64,000 nt of DNA, taken from the NCBI GenBank assembly GCA_003153555.1, contig PLZS01000060.1:1-64000 (forward strand), read 5' to 3'. Both the position numbers and the translations under genes were made by a program. Source of the DNA: Candidatus Melainabacteria bacterium. Its GTDB lineage: Bacteria; Cyanobacteriota; Vampirovibrionia; Obscuribacterales; Obscuribacteraceae. Position 1 is the first letter of the stretch; every line of letters begins with the position of its first letter. The notes beneath the pieces are model-generated. The model saw only the letters and a program-made list of their open reading frames with translations. It was not told where the DNA came from and did not search any database. This document shows positions 55,492 through 64,000 of the stretch, in pieces.

Positions 55492-57855
55492 TTAACCCGC
55501 CGTTGCCTTAGTCATGGAGTTTTCGAGAGAAAACCCAGACAGCCGTCCATTGGTTTCGATAATCCGTTTACGGATTTCATCACCATTTATTTTACCCATT
55601 TCAATATCTCGATACATGCAAAGCAATTGCATGGTGGTCATCAAAGCCAGGTTCTTCTTTTGAGCAAATTCGGCTAAGGCTTCAGTGTAATCAGGTTCGT
55701 TGCGCTCAGAAGGCGGTCTGTTTGCCCAAGTACAAGATACGAGAATGCCTTTAGGCTCAACTTCATGTTCTCCCCAAAACGTGATCACTGATTGTGCAAG
55801 CTGAGCAATATCTGAGCTCTTTGGCTGTGAGTTGGTCCTCAGCACGCGGGCAATCACTTCTGGATGATCAGCTGAAAGCAGGAGCTCTGTAGGTGCTCCC
55901 GTGTTATTTGTAGTGCCCCAGCCTAAGCGCTTGAACACCAAGGCGCTGGCATTCATAAGTTCTTCTCCGTCTGAAGCTAGAAGTGCATTTTTCAAGCTGT
56001 CGAGTTGAGAAATCTTGTTATCTATAGAAGAAATTTTTACCTGGGCTTCTTTTATTGAGTCCACTAGCGCAGTTTTTTCGCGCTTCAAGTCTTCAAGGTC
56101 CGCAAATGAATACTCGGCACACCACCCTGACGAACCTATTTTTGTCATTTCTTCCATCTTCTTTATTAGATCCTTTGCTTCAGGTGGTTCTGCGTCATGA
56201 TTATTATTTTGGGGCTCAGTTTTTGCGTCCTGCGACTTTGGCACTTCGGGCTGTGGATAAAACGATTCATTCTGTTTTGCCGGCTCAGTTTTGGCAGCGG
56301 GTGGCAGTGGCGATACTGGTGCTCCTGGTTTGGCTATAGGCTCCGGTTTTGAAGTTGGTTTAGCCGGCACCGGCGTTGAAGATGGTTGTTCTTCTATACC
56401 GTATTTGTAGCCTTCAGCGGGAGCTTTTTCCTCTTCAGCCGCGAATTTGTAGTTGGAAAAATCGGTGCTTTGGTTAGGTTCTGGGCTTGACTCAGGCGCC
56501 CTAATCACGGGCGCTGCCGTCGAAGGTGCAGCCAAATTCTCCATTTCTTTTAATAAGTTTCTCGATCCCGGCCCGGCTGGCTCAGAAGGCACTGTTTCAG
56601 ACTTAGCCGCTGATTGACCAGGATTCTTGGTACCTACTGACTCCAACTCTTTCAGCAAATCTGCTGCACTTGGAACGCCGGCGCCTTCGGCGCTATGCTG
56701 AGGTAATGGCTGATTGAGACTGTTGAAGGCGGCACCAATATCAGCTGTGGTTCGTTCATTGAACGGTTGCCGCTCCACAATTGGCTCGCTGACTTCAGCC
56801 TGGGCTGAAACTGATTCCAAAATCTCCTCAGCAGTCATTTTCTTTTTCGCGTTATCGGCGTCTGCAGGCCCTTGTGGCTGGCTGCGCGAAACACGGGCAT
56901 CGAACTTTTGCACTGGCGGAAGGCCTGTTCTCGATGTGGAAGGATTTTGCGAGGGCATCTCAGTTCTTGAAGAATTTGGTGTTGCAGCTGGTCTTGCCGA
57001 ACTTGCTGCGACAGCCCCAGCTTTGGTTTCAGGCGTTGCTGCTACAGCCACCGGTTCAGGTTTGAGGAAAGAGTTATCAGGTTGCGGGAACTTTTGCCCG
57101 GGCGCGCCCACTTTTGCCGCTACGGGAGCAATTTCGGCTGTATCCCCTGTGCGTTTGGCGTACCAATTGTTTACGCAATCCATTAATGTGCGATCGAAAT
57201 CTGGCGAATAAGGTGCAGGAAGAAAAATTATTCTGCCGCCATTGTCACCTGCAATTAGGTGCGCGGCAATGCATTTGCGCGGACCAGCAGTGGCAAGAAC
57301 AATATATCCTTCAGTAAGGAAATCAGTGCGAATAATAGTGTTCCACTCCAAACCACTTTGTTGAAAGTAGGCAGCGAATTCAGATTTATCGGCTTGTTCA
57401 GTCGGTTCGATGGTGCGCCCGTGCGATACAGCGCTCATATGGCGCACGTTGTTCTCTACAGGGGTGTCAGGTGCGAGACTTTCCAACCAAAAATAGTTGT
57501 CCATTGAAAGTGAGTTGCCCTGAAGCAGAAACGGACGGCAAAGGTAGTAGACGAGTAATCCGCCTCGTTCAAGGAAGCTGACGAGCTCAAAAATGCGCTT
57601 TTTCAGATCCGATTCGAGCGCTTGGAGCAGTGAATCGTTTTTCAATGTGAAAGAGGTCAAGCCTTCATCGAGTTTGGAGTCGATTTCTTTGAGAACATCG
57701 GGATCGCGATCGAAGAGATGCAAAATGCTAACGGGATTGGCAACTATGACGTCATAGTTGTCGAGCGGCTTAGCTTTCCCGATGGTGAGATAGGACTCCT
57801 CACCGAACCCGGGGCAGTTCAGCCTAAGAATCTGCTCCCTTTGAATACTCTTCAT
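55492..57855 (-). CDS. Large protein of unknown function with degenerate nuclease-like C-terminal domain
   Basis: 787 residues in three parts. Residues 1-235 are a globular domain of unknown fold (DVIVANPVSILHLFDRD, LERGGLLVYYL, GGRIIFLPAPYSPDFD). Residues about 240-560 are a Pro/Ala/Glu/Ser linker. From about 575 a coiled coil (DLKREKTALVDSIKEAQVKI) leads to a domain at about 630-760 with the layout of PD-(D/E)XK nuclease-like modules (LVFKRLGWG, then ITFWGEHEVEPKGILVSCTWANRPPSER), but the expected E-x-K metal site reads VIARVLRTN and looks lost. It is probably a binding protein, not a nuclease. No signal peptide. Confidence 0.6.
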   Translation of the reverse strand: MKSIQREQILRLNCPGFGEESYLTIGKAKPLDNYDVIVANPVSILHLFDRDPDVLKEIDSKLDEGLTSFTLKNDSLLQALESDLKKRIFELVSFLERGGLLVYYLCRPFLLQGNSLSMDNYFWLESLAPDTPVENNVRHMSAVSHGRTIEPTEQADKSEFAAYFQQSGLEWNTIIRTDFLTEGYIVLATAGPRKCIAAHLIAGDNGGRIIFLPAPYSPDFDRTLMDCVNNWYAKRTGDTAEIAPVAAKVGAPGQKFPQPDNSFLKPEPVAVAATPETKAGAVAASSARPAATPNSSRTEMPSQNPSTSRTGLPPVQKFDARVSRSQPQGPADADNAKKKMTAEEILESVSAQAEVSEPIVERQPFNERTTADIGAAFNSLNQPLPQHSAEGAGVPSAADLLKELESVGTKNPGQSAAKSETVPSEPAGPGSRNLLKEMENLAAPSTAAPVIRAPESSPEPNQSTDFSNYKFAAEEEKAPAEGYKYGIEEQPSSTPVPAKPTSKPEPIAKPGAPVSPLPPAAKTEPAKQNESFYPQPEVPKSQDAKTEPQNNNHDAEPPEAKDLIKKMEEMTKIGSSGWCAEYSFADLEDLKREKTALVDSIKEAQVKISSIDNKISQLDSLKNALLASDGEELMNASALVFKRLGWGTTNNTGAPTELLLSADHPEVIARVLRTNSQPKSSDIAQLAQSVITFWGEHEVEPKGILVSCTWANRPPSERNEPDYTEALAEFAQKKNLALMTTMQLLCMYRDIEMGKINGDEIRKRIIETNGRLSGFSLENSMTKATAG

Positions 57856-57981
57856 AGTCCTTACTTACCTTGTTTGAATAGGCCAAATAGTAAACTGCTC
57901 CGAAGTGGTTATACCCACAATCTCAACGCAATTTAGTCGCTTGTTGCAAATATTCGTTGTCAAGAAACTGTTGGGCTCGCT

Positions 57982-58653
57982 TTATTCAGAGTTATCAGAT
58001 GCTGGCTTGCACCAGTCATCCAGATCCAAGGATTCCAGTGTACCTAAGATTTTGTCTGCTTTTGTGTGATCTTGGTGCCTTGTCGCCTGACATGGAATCG
58101 CAATGCAATGCATTCCGGCTGATTTTGCCGCTACGATTCCATTGAAAGAATCTTCAATGACAAGACAGTTTATCGGTAATACGCTTATTCTTTCAGCAGC
58201 CAGCAAAAAAACATCAGGTGCGGGCTTTCCATGTGCTACTTCATCGCCCGATGTTAACGTTTGGAAATATGTGGCGATGTCGAGTGCTTGAACGACCAGC
58301 TGAATTGTTGGCAACGTAGCAGAAGAGGCGACGGCAACCGGCAGGGAAATACTTTTCGCATGCTCTAAAACCTTGATTACGCCGGGTCTTAAGACCAATT
58401 GCGTTTCAAATAACCGTGCCAATATTTTTTCTTTCTTTTGAACAAGATGTAAAGCTTCTATTGGTAAGTTGTGAAGAGCAATCAGCTGCTGCGAAAGTTC
58501 TAGATCCGTGCGTCCAATATATGGTCGATTATCTTCTTCGCTGAAGCAGATACCAAACTCCTCAAGCAGCTCTTGGTAAGCGATTAGATGGAGTGGTTCT
58601 GAATCAATTAGAACTCCGTCCATGTCGAAAATCAAACCGCTTACTTTCGGCAT
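57982..58653 (-). CDS. HAD phosphatase, beta-phosphoglucomutase-like
   Basis: 223 residues, a normal length for this subfamily. LIFDMDGVLIDSEP gives nucleophile Asp10 and Asp12; VAVASSATLPT is motif II, Lys in HGKPAPDVFL motif III, and LVIEDSFNGIVAAKSAGM motif IV. The C1-type helical cap lies at about 16-85. It acts on a sugar phosphate or related small molecule as a phosphatase or mutase. AGGGTG lies five bases before the ATG. Single gene. Confidence 0.9.
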   Translation of the reverse strand: MPKVSGLIFDMDGVLIDSEPLHLIAYQELLEEFGICFSEEDNRPYIGRTDLELSQQLIALHNLPIEALHLVQKKEKILARLFETQLVLRPGVIKVLEHAKSISLPVAVASSATLPTIQLVVQALDIATYFQTLTSGDEVAHGKPAPDVFLLAAERISVLPINCLVIEDSFNGIVAAKSAGMHCIAIPCQATRHQDHTKADKILGTLESLDLDDWCKPASDNSE

Positions 58654-58729
58654 TTAACACCCTGATTGAGAAAAGCGTCAACAGCCCTGATGGAGTTGTT
58701 GACGCTTGATTGATGCATCTACTTGCTTC

Positions 58730-59140
58730 TTAGTGCTCTTCTAACTTCTCTGCGAGACTGAGAGATTCAAGGCTGAATGGCTTTTCAACGCCTTGCTGGA
58801 TAGCGTTTGTGCTACCAACATATACGCCTTCGGCGGTACCTACCAACATTCCAAACGGTAGTCCAACTATGGAAGCAAAAATCACAGGTGGTGCGCTTGT
58901 ATGTCCGCCGATTTTGTCAGCGAAACTTTGGGTGTATTCAATCATGCGGTTTGAGGCTCTACGTGTGATCGCCATCGGCACACCTACTGCTAAGCCGGTG
59001 GCAACTCCTGCAGCTCGCAGCGGTAGTCTGACGGTCTGTCGTGCAGCATCTCTAAGACCATCTTCTGCGGCTTGAGCAGATGTGATCGGGGCCACGGTCA
59101 AAGTAGCCAGTGAAAGCGCGATCGCTAACGTCTTTGTCAT
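58730..59140 (-). CDS. Small exported protein of unknown function
   Basis: 136 residues from ATG at 59140, which has GGAGG five bases upstream. A clear signal peptide (MTKTLAIALSLATLTVAPIT, cut after AQA) is followed by a mature part of about 110 residues with two Gly/Ala-rich hydrophobic stretches (AAGVATGLAVGVPMAITRR and PPVIFASIVGLPFGMLVGTAEG) that might insert in a membrane. No family recognised. Strong ribosome-binding site and isolated position suggest independent expression. Confidence 0.72.
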   Translation of the reverse strand: MTKTLAIALSLATLTVAPITSAQAAEDGLRDAARQTVRLPLRAAGVATGLAVGVPMAITRRASNRMIEYTQSFADKIGGHTSAPPVIFASIVGLPFGMLVGTAEGVYVGSTNAIQQGVEKPFSLESLSLAEKLEEH

Positions 59141-59320
59141 TTGTACCTCCAATGGTGAACTTTGCGAACCGGGTGCAACGTGTTGCTTTGTGTCAGTTCT
59201 TGGTAACTAGGGTCCATAGTAAGCTTCAGCGAAGTCATAATATCACCGAGTTTGCAGGAATTGGCACCACATCTTGGTAAAATCAAAAGAAATGGATGCA
59301 AAGAGAGTCACTGTTTTCAA

Positions 59321-60484
59321 ATGAATAATTCCAATTATCACCGCAAGGGCTTTGGTCTCAAGGACGAGGTGCAAGGAGATCTTCGCTCAGCCTATGAATC
59401 AGATCTAATTGCCGGTCTACGAAGCAACGGTAATACGTTGACGAAAAACGGGATCACAATCAAGCTCGCCGAAGCGTTCGGTTTTTGTTGGGGTGTCGAT
59501 CGAGCCGTCTCGATGGCCTACGAAACGCGAAAGCATTTCCCAGACAAACAAATTTGGATTACGAATGAAATCATCCACAATCCGGTCGTGAACAACAATC
59601 TCCGCGATATGAGCATCGCCTTTATCCCGGTGCGCAATGACGGTAGCAAAGATTTTGGTGGTATCAAAAAAGGGGAAGTGGTGATACTACCTGCTTTTGG
59701 TGCCAGCGTGCAGGAGATGCAACTTCTGGAAGCAAAAGAATGCGAGATTGTTGACACAACCTGCCCATGGGTTTCCAGAGTTTGGAACAGAGTCGCGAAG
59801 TACGAGCAAAGTGACTTTACTGCAATTATTCACGGAAAATACAATCACGAAGAGACGGTGGCAACTTCGTCACGATCTAGGCACTACTTGATCGTGCAAA
59901 ATCTCGCCGAGGCAGAATGGGTTTGCAACTTTATTCTTCAAGGTGGTGTCGCGGCGCAATTTTTAGAAAAGTTCAATCAGGCGTGCTCTGAGGGCTTTGA
60001 CCCGATCAGCAATCTAGAACGCGTCGGTATCGCGAATCAGACGACGATGCTTAAAGGTGAAACGGAGTTGATCGGCAAGCTTTTTGAGAAAACGATGCTG
60101 CGCAAATATGGACCAGACTCAATTGACGAGCACTTTCTCAGTCCTGGTGACACCATATGTGATGCCACTCAAGAGCGACAGGATGCGATGCTTAAGCTCG
60201 TCGATGATCCGCTCAATTTGATTCTTGTTATTGGCGGCTTCAACTCTTCAAACACCGGACATTTGCAAGAAATTGCCAAAGTGAAGGGCTTGAAGTCATA
60301 CCACATTGATGGTCCTGATTGCCTTGGACCGGGCAATGTCATTCGGCATATGGAAGAAGGTGGCATGCATGAAACTCGGGAATGGTTGCCCTCTGGCAAT
60401 ATCACCATCGGTATCACAGCCGGGGCGTCCACCCCAGATCAAGTTGTTGCCGAAGTGCTGGAGAAGATATTTTCGATTAGATAA
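59321..60484 (+). CDS. ispH: 4-hydroxy-3-methylbut-2-enyl diphosphate reductase (cyanobacterial type)
   Basis: 387 residues from ATG at 59321. Last enzyme of the MEP isoprenoid pathway, reducing HMBPP to IPP and DMAPP with a [4Fe-4S] cluster. The cluster ligands are Cys56 ([11 protein letters not shown]), Cys148 (VDTTCPWVS) and Cys280 ([12 protein letters not shown]); HGKYNHEET and GGFNSSNT are substrate-binding signatures. The N-terminal [13 protein letters not shown] and the insert [20 protein letters not shown] are found in the long cyanobacterial and plant-plastid IspH, not in the shorter E. coli type. An in-frame start at 59252 would add 23 residues without family match. Confidence 0.95.
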   Translation: MNNSNYHRKGFGLKDEVQGDLRSAYESDLIAGLRSNGNTLTKNGITIKLAEAFGFCWGVDRAVSMAYETRKHFPDKQIWITNEIIHNPVVNNNLRDMSIAFIPVRNDGSKDFGGIKKGEVVILPAFGASVQEMQLLEAKECEIVDTTCPWVSRVWNRVAKYEQSDFTAIIHGKYNHEETVATSSRSRHYLIVQNLAEAEWVCNFILQGGVAAQFLEKFNQACSEGFDPISNLERVGIANQTTMLKGETELIGKLFEKTMLRKYGPDSIDEHFLSPGDTICDATQERQDAMLKLVDDPLNLILVIGGFNSSNTGHLQEIAKVKGLKSYHIDGPDCLGPGNVIRHMEEGGMHETREWLPSGNITIGITAGASTPDQVVAEVLEKIFSIR

Positions 60485-60499
60485 CTTGAGACTCTGGCC

Positions 60500-60519
60500 C
60501 TAAACCGATATCGGTTTAG
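60500..60519. repeat. Single copy of the 20-bp palindromic repeat
   Basis: Perfect CTAAACCGATATCGGTTTAG in the 49-bp space between the converging ends of ispH (60484) and the flavoprotein gene (60534). Its place fits a bidirectional terminator or 3' hairpin, although no T-run follows. Confidence 0.85.
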
Positions 60520-60533
60520 AATTCTCGCTCTGG

Positions 60534-61463
60534 CTATGTTTCTAACTGGGCGTCGGCTTCAGCTATCAATCGTATTCGCGAAGCGGCAATAACGCCATGC
60601 CCGGCCGCCGTGGCTATTCTTGGATAACCTGGATTAGTGATATCGCCTACGGCAAACACGCCTGGTAGGTTCGACTGACAATATCTGTCGATTAGAATGT
60701 GGCCGCTTGCGTCCATAGTTACTTGTCCCCTGAACATCTCAGTGTTCGGTACGTAACCGACTTTAATCAATACCCTCTCTGCCTGGACGTCTTTTACTTC
60801 GCCACTATGACTGGATATGACTTGCACTCCGGTCAGGTGTTGTTGTCCAATCAGCGAATCAACTTCCGTGTCCAACATCATGGTGATTTTGGCATTGTTC
60901 TTCACGGCTTTGATCACATCTGGTCTGGCTTTTAGTTTGTTATTGCGATGAATCAAATACACTTGCGGACACATGGTTGTAAGTTCGAGGCACTCGCTAA
61001 GCGCCATGTCGCCACCGCCGATCACGACAACGCGTTTGCCGGCAAATTCGTTTTGTATTCCTTCAGATTTGTAGAACACTGCTGATTTAAACATGGAACT
61101 GCCGGTCAGGGGCAGCTCTCGGATGCGATATCCGGTTGCCAACACAATTGTTTTTGCTTTGTAGGTCTCGCCGTTGACGCGTAAAGTCTTGAGTTTCAAA
61201 TCGACATGTTCGATCCGAGAGTTGAGCTGAACATTCGCTGACATGATGTTGGTCAGGTCAACTAGGCGTTGAGCTGTTTGCGCACCGCTGTCAGCATAAC
61301 CACCAACAAAGTTTCGTACAGTGTTGCTAATGTCCCAGAGCTGACCGCCAACTCGAGGCGCTCTTTCAAAAACTATATAACCGATTTTGGAATCTTGCAG
61401 TTCAAGAGCGCAACTGAGCCCAGCCGGTCCGGCGCCGATCACGATTGTCTGCAAAGATTCCAT
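60534..61463 (-). CDS. Thioredoxin-reductase-like ferredoxin/flavodoxin-NADP reductase
   Basis: 309 residues with two Rossmann domains: FAD-binding [15 protein letters not shown] (8-22) and NADPH-binding VVVIGGGDMALSE (145-157), plus GVFAVGDITNPGYPRIATAA for the FAD ribityl contact. The CxxC active-site pair of thioredoxin reductases is missing (VFYKSEG at 129-135 instead), which points to the TrxR-like ferredoxin-NADP+ reductase branch. It may supply electrons to ferredoxin-dependent enzymes such as IspH, whose gene ends 50 bp away on the other strand. Last gene of a four-gene unit. Confidence 0.85.
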   Translation of the reverse strand: MESLQTIVIGAGPAGLSCALELQDSKIGYIVFERAPRVGGQLWDISNTVRNFVGGYADSGAQTAQRLVDLTNIMSANVQLNSRIEHVDLKLKTLRVNGETYKAKTIVLATGYRIRELPLTGSSMFKSAVFYKSEGIQNEFAGKRVVVIGGGDMALSECLELTTMCPQVYLIHRNNKLKARPDVIKAVKNNAKITMMLDTEVDSLIGQQHLTGVQVISSHSGEVKDVQAERVLIKVGYVPNTEMFRGQVTMDASGHILIDRYCQSNLPGVFAVGDITNPGYPRIATAAGHGVIAASRIRLIAEADAQLET

Positions 61464-61467
61464 ATAC

Positions 61468-62544
61468 TCAGATTCTGTACCGATGTATTCTGTATCCGTC
61501 TCTATTAAAGCCGCACAATATTGTGCGGCCCACTATCGTAGCATGTGCCATGCCCAGAGACTGAGTCTCTTCTGACTCGCAAAGCAATTTGTATTCGCCC
61601 GTTGCCATGTTCCAGCTGTGCAATCCGGCAAATTTGTCGATACCATATACAGTATCACTGTCGAAATTGAGCAAAACTGGATCGCCACCATTGCCCCAGG
61701 CTAGATCAATTTTAAAAGATTTTTCGACGCGCACAGCTCCGTGCTCAAAAAGGCAAAAGCCTCCGCCTGCCAGGGCATCCCAAGCTTGATGATCTGCGCC
61801 TGCGTGGACTGGATCGTATCCGCAGGCAAACAAAGTACCGTCGATGTCAAACTTGAGCAGACAGGCAACGAACCGGGTTGCGAACTCAAATATTGGTTTT
61901 GAACTGAGCGTTAGCTGTTCTTTTCGCATTTCATACGAATAAATTCCGACTCGATTTTTGGCCGCAATCGCAAGGAGGCGTTGTCTTTCAAGGACAGCTA
62001 GGGCTGTTGTTGTGCCCCAGTCCTGCAGCGCGATCTTATAAGGCAAATCTGGCTCGGCATTGAGTTTAGACAAATAATGTATAGCTTTTGCGGAGATGAG
62101 AACCCCCGGTTGGGCGCGATCGGGTACAGAGTAGCCTTGTGGCGAAGTGCTGAGCAGACAACCTTCAACGACAGCAAATCTTTCAACGTCGCCTAGCCAT
62201 TGGTTTGTGGCACTTGGTTGGACAAAGTCGCTAAAATTCGCTGGCTGATCAAACAGCCTGATTAGTCCGTAATGGTTAACCGCGAGGATTTTTCCTTCGA
62301 GCTCTAAAAACGTGTGAAAGTCTAAGTCGAACTGGGATTCTTCGTCCTGGTGCGGAAAGATCGTGTCTGCAAAGAGTGCTATGTGATCCAGATTTTTCGA
62401 GCAAAATTGAATGTTTCGGCCGAGGTTGTTTATTAAAACTAAATCGAAGATATTTTCCAGTCTGCCGATGCCTGGTGTTTGGTGGTTCTGTACAGGCGAG
62501 GATGCCGCCGTGGCAATTACATCATGGCTTACGCTTCCAATCAT
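61468..62544 (-). CDS. Predicted beta-propeller protein of unknown function
   Basis: About 358 residues from ATG at 62544, one base after the GT9 stop; a TTG at 62556 would add four residues and overlap that gene by 11 bases. The sequence alternates short beta-strand patterns of the type GRLENIFDLVLINN, GKILAVNHYGLIRLF, LLAIAAKNRVGIYSY and DTVYGIDKFAGLHSW, suggesting a WD40- or quinoprotein-like propeller. No signal peptide, catalytic motif or named family seen. Tightly packed between the GT9 and flavoprotein genes, so it shares their transcript. Confidence 0.6.
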   Translation of the reverse strand: MIGSVSHDVIATAASSPVQNHQTPGIGRLENIFDLVLINNLGRNIQFCSKNLDHIALFADTIFPHQDEESQFDLDFHTFLELEGKILAVNHYGLIRLFDQPANFSDFVQPSATNQWLGDVERFAVVEGCLLSTSPQGYSVPDRAQPGVLISAKAIHYLSKLNAEPDLPYKIALQDWGTTTALAVLERQRLLAIAAKNRVGIYSYEMRKEQLTLSSKPIFEFATRFVACLLKFDIDGTLFACGYDPVHAGADHQAWDALAGGGFCLFEHGAVRVEKSFKIDLAWGNGGDPVLLNFDSDTVYGIDKFAGLHSWNMATGEYKLLCESEETQSLGMAHATIVGRTILCGFNRDGYRIHRYRI

Positions 62545-62545
62545 G

Positions 62546-63478
62546 CTAACTGCCAAATGTGATTGGAAGATTCATTGTCACAAATTCAAATACTGTCCGG
62601 GCATCAATGGAAGACATACAGCGTGTTTGATCGTCCAGAGAGCATCGCCAAACCTTTGGCGTCCACTCATTAAATTCGGTCACCTCGTTGTGCGCACATG
62701 AGTTTGATTGATCAATGCATTCTTTCGGGCATGCTTTCGCAATGAGAGAGTGACAGTTGGGATAGTCGCGGATAAAAATAGGATCGCTGCGGAACAACAT
62801 CGTGGTTTGTATCCCTTGATTAACTGAAAGGTGAGACAGCCCTGTGTCAACGCCGACAACCGCAGCTGAGCTACTGATCACGTCGATGGCATGGCCAATC
62901 TGTGGAGTATCGATCCATTGTAATCCTGCCTCGCACAACTCATTAACGGCCGGGCAAGTATGAGGTTGTCCGATAACGACTACTGAGTATCCACGCTCTA
63001 TCAGGAGGCTTTCTAATTCGAGCCAATTTTGTTTTGGCCAATTTTTGTAATCCCCATCGCTTCCAGCGATGAAGATAATCGTCTTGGCGAAATTTTCTCT
63101 ATGAATCGAAGATAGAGGTGTCAACTTCTGCCAATCGACAAGCAATCCAAAGTCCCTGGCGATTGTTGTCAGGCAGTCATTGATCTTATAACCGGGGTAT
63201 GCGGCTTCGAATTCAGGTGATCCCCACCAATAATTCTTTTGTAGTGGATGATTACGCAAGTTCAAGTAGACGTCAGACGGGGCGAGACTCGACGCATCAA
63301 AATCTTTCTCTGACACTGTTCCAGCCAAGCCCTCGACTCGACTGGCAAGCTCAGCCTGGGAATCTGATCGCGCAATAAGATAGGTCTCGCCACCTTGTTC
63401 AATCAGAGTTTGCACCGCCTGCAGAGAGACGACTAAATCGCCAAGCCCCCATGATATCGGAGCGATGTAAGTAGCCAT
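62546..63478 (-). CDS. Family 9 glycosyltransferase-like protein (heptosyltransferase type)
   Basis: 310 residues. N-terminal PISWGLGDLVVSLQAVQTL matches the GDxV loop of GT9 enzymes; TIIFIAGSDGDYKNWPKQNW corresponds to the donor-domain start, and VVGVDTGLSHLSVNQGI to the conserved GxDTGxxH motif. GT9 enzymes usually add heptose or similar sugars to lipid A-core or other acceptors. The C-terminal 65 residues carry five Cys (KACPKECIDQSNSC and later), unusual for GT9. GGAG lies seven bases before the ATG. No lipopolysaccharide gene is near, so the acceptor is open. Confidence 0.82.
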   Translation of the reverse strand: MATYIAPISWGLGDLVVSLQAVQTLIEQGGETYLIARSDSQAELASRVEGLAGTVSEKDFDASSLAPSDVYLNLRNHPLQKNYWWGSPEFEAAYPGYKINDCLTTIARDFGLLVDWQKLTPLSSIHRENFAKTIIFIAGSDGDYKNWPKQNWLELESLLIERGYSVVVIGQPHTCPAVNELCEAGLQWIDTPQIGHAIDVISSSAAVVGVDTGLSHLSVNQGIQTTMLFRSDPIFIRDYPNCHSLIAKACPKECIDQSNSCAHNEVTEFNEWTPKVWRCSLDDQTRCMSSIDARTVFEFVTMNLPITFGS

Positions 63479-63490
63479 CGTCAGTCTCCG

Positions 63491-63946
63491 CTAGCGAACG
63501 GCAGCTTTTGTGAGTGCCTTTTCTGTCAGCTGCACTTCCGATTTTGCCCTGCTGTATGTGGCGAAACACGAGGCAGTTTCCCAGAGAGTCACTTTGGTGA
63601 CTGGGAACCCTGCGTTATGCACAAAATCAAAAATCAACTTGGCAATGCTTTCTGCGGTTGGATTGACATCCATTACGTAAACAGGTTCGTTTATTTCACG
63701 CAGCGTTGGCAGCAGGGGATCTTCTTTGTTTAGGAGCATGCGATGATCGAGGTTGTCATCTATCCATTTTGAGACGACTGTCTTAATATTCGAAAAGTCA
63801 GTCACCATGCCGAGTTCATCAAGCTGGTCTGACTCTATCGTGATCACTGCTAGCCCGTTGTGCCCATGCAAGTTTTTGCATTTACCATTGTAATTCAACA
63901 AACGGTGCCCATAACAAAACGGAATTTCGCGCGTTACTTGGTACAT
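63491..63946 (-). CDS. queD: 6-carboxytetrahydropterin / 6-pyruvoyltetrahydropterin synthase family protein
   Basis: 151 residues. Zinc ligands His14 (FCYGHRL), His27 and His29 (NLHGHNG); catalytic Cys23 (NGKCKN); Asp67-His68 (NLDHRM) and Glu123 (LWETASC) complete the active site of the PTPS/QueD fold. The family converts dihydroneopterin triphosphate to 6-carboxy-tetrahydropterin (queuosine pathway) or to 6-pyruvoyl-tetrahydropterin. QueD is the more common bacterial role, but no queC, queE or queF is in the window. First gene of a unit with GT9, propeller and flavoprotein genes. Confidence 0.88.
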   Translation of the reverse strand: MYQVTREIPFCYGHRLLNYNGKCKNLHGHNGLAVITIESDQLDELGMVTDFSNIKTVVSKWIDDNLDHRMLLNKEDPLLPTLREINEPVYVMDVNPTAESIAKLIFDFVHNAGFPVTKVTLWETASCFATYSRAKSEVQLTEKALTKAAVR

Positions 63947-64000
63947 AATTTGCTCGCTCTTGGTGTTGGTGGATGACTAGAAGCATACTCGGTTTTATCT

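Noticed and set aside
60534-61463. Thioredoxin reductase
   Set aside because: The fold fits, but the CxxC redox pair is absent, so the ferredoxin/flavodoxin-NADP reductase branch is more likely.

Overview
The window looks like a piece of a Melainabacteria-type chromosome (non-photosynthetic sister group of Cyanobacteria, e.g. the Obscuribacter lineage). This is an inference. The best evidence is an IspH of the long cyanobacterial/plant type (59321-60484) in a genome segment without photosynthesis genes. Many TPR proteins, secreted or membrane proteins with low-complexity linkers, and frequent TTG/GTG starts fit the same picture. No rRNA, tRNA, CRISPR array, insertion sequence or phage gene was recognised.

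Layout. (1) 1-1647: end of a flavin-reductase-like gene and a secreted calpain-like protease. (2) 1829-8181: a tight four-gene unit of SNF2 helicase, SWIM zinc-finger protein, membrane TPR protein and small TPR protein. (3) 8322-33991: a large surface-polysaccharide locus. It holds a radical SAM protein, an MBOAT acyltransferase with its SGNH partner, a UDP-galactopyranose-mutase-like flavoprotein, a flippase, seven GT2/GT4 glycosyltransferases, two GT-C membrane glycosyltransferases, three Gfo/Idh/MocA oxidoreductases, a polysaccharide deacetylase and two methyltransferases. From 25035 to 33991 the genes overlap or nearly touch and probably form one transcript. (4) 34043-37055: a free-standing Clp N-domain protein, an HtrA-type protease, a decayed histidine kinase and a small membrane protein.

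(5) 37171-51014: a chemosensory locus. A seven-gene operon (CheW, CheR-TPR, CheW, receptor, CheA-REC, CheB, REC) resembles the Wsp/ACF class. Beside it lies a second unit encoding a PAS-REC-HPt protein, a single HPt protein and a large membrane-anchored TPR protein. No flagellar, pilus or diguanylate-cyclase gene is present, so the output is unknown. (6) 51432-63946: mixed metabolic and hypothetical genes, including HAD hydrolases, a zinc-ribbon/TPR/TM2 protein, pterin carbinolamine dehydratase, IspH, a ferredoxin-NADP-reductase-like flavoprotein, a GT9 enzyme and a QueD/PTPS enzyme.

The signal least explained by genes is an intergenic palindrome, CTAAACCGATATCGGTTTAG. It has perfect 18-24 bp copies at 37102, 42303, 51207 and 60500. 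At 51088-51230 there is an array of four copies spaced 37-39 bp, directly upstream of the chemosensory operon. Other points of interest are in-frame tandem repeats in protein linkers, a strictly alternating His tract in a methyltransferase, stepwise loss of the metal-binding motif in four clustered GT2 paralogues, and a receiver-like protein with Glu at the phosphorylation site.
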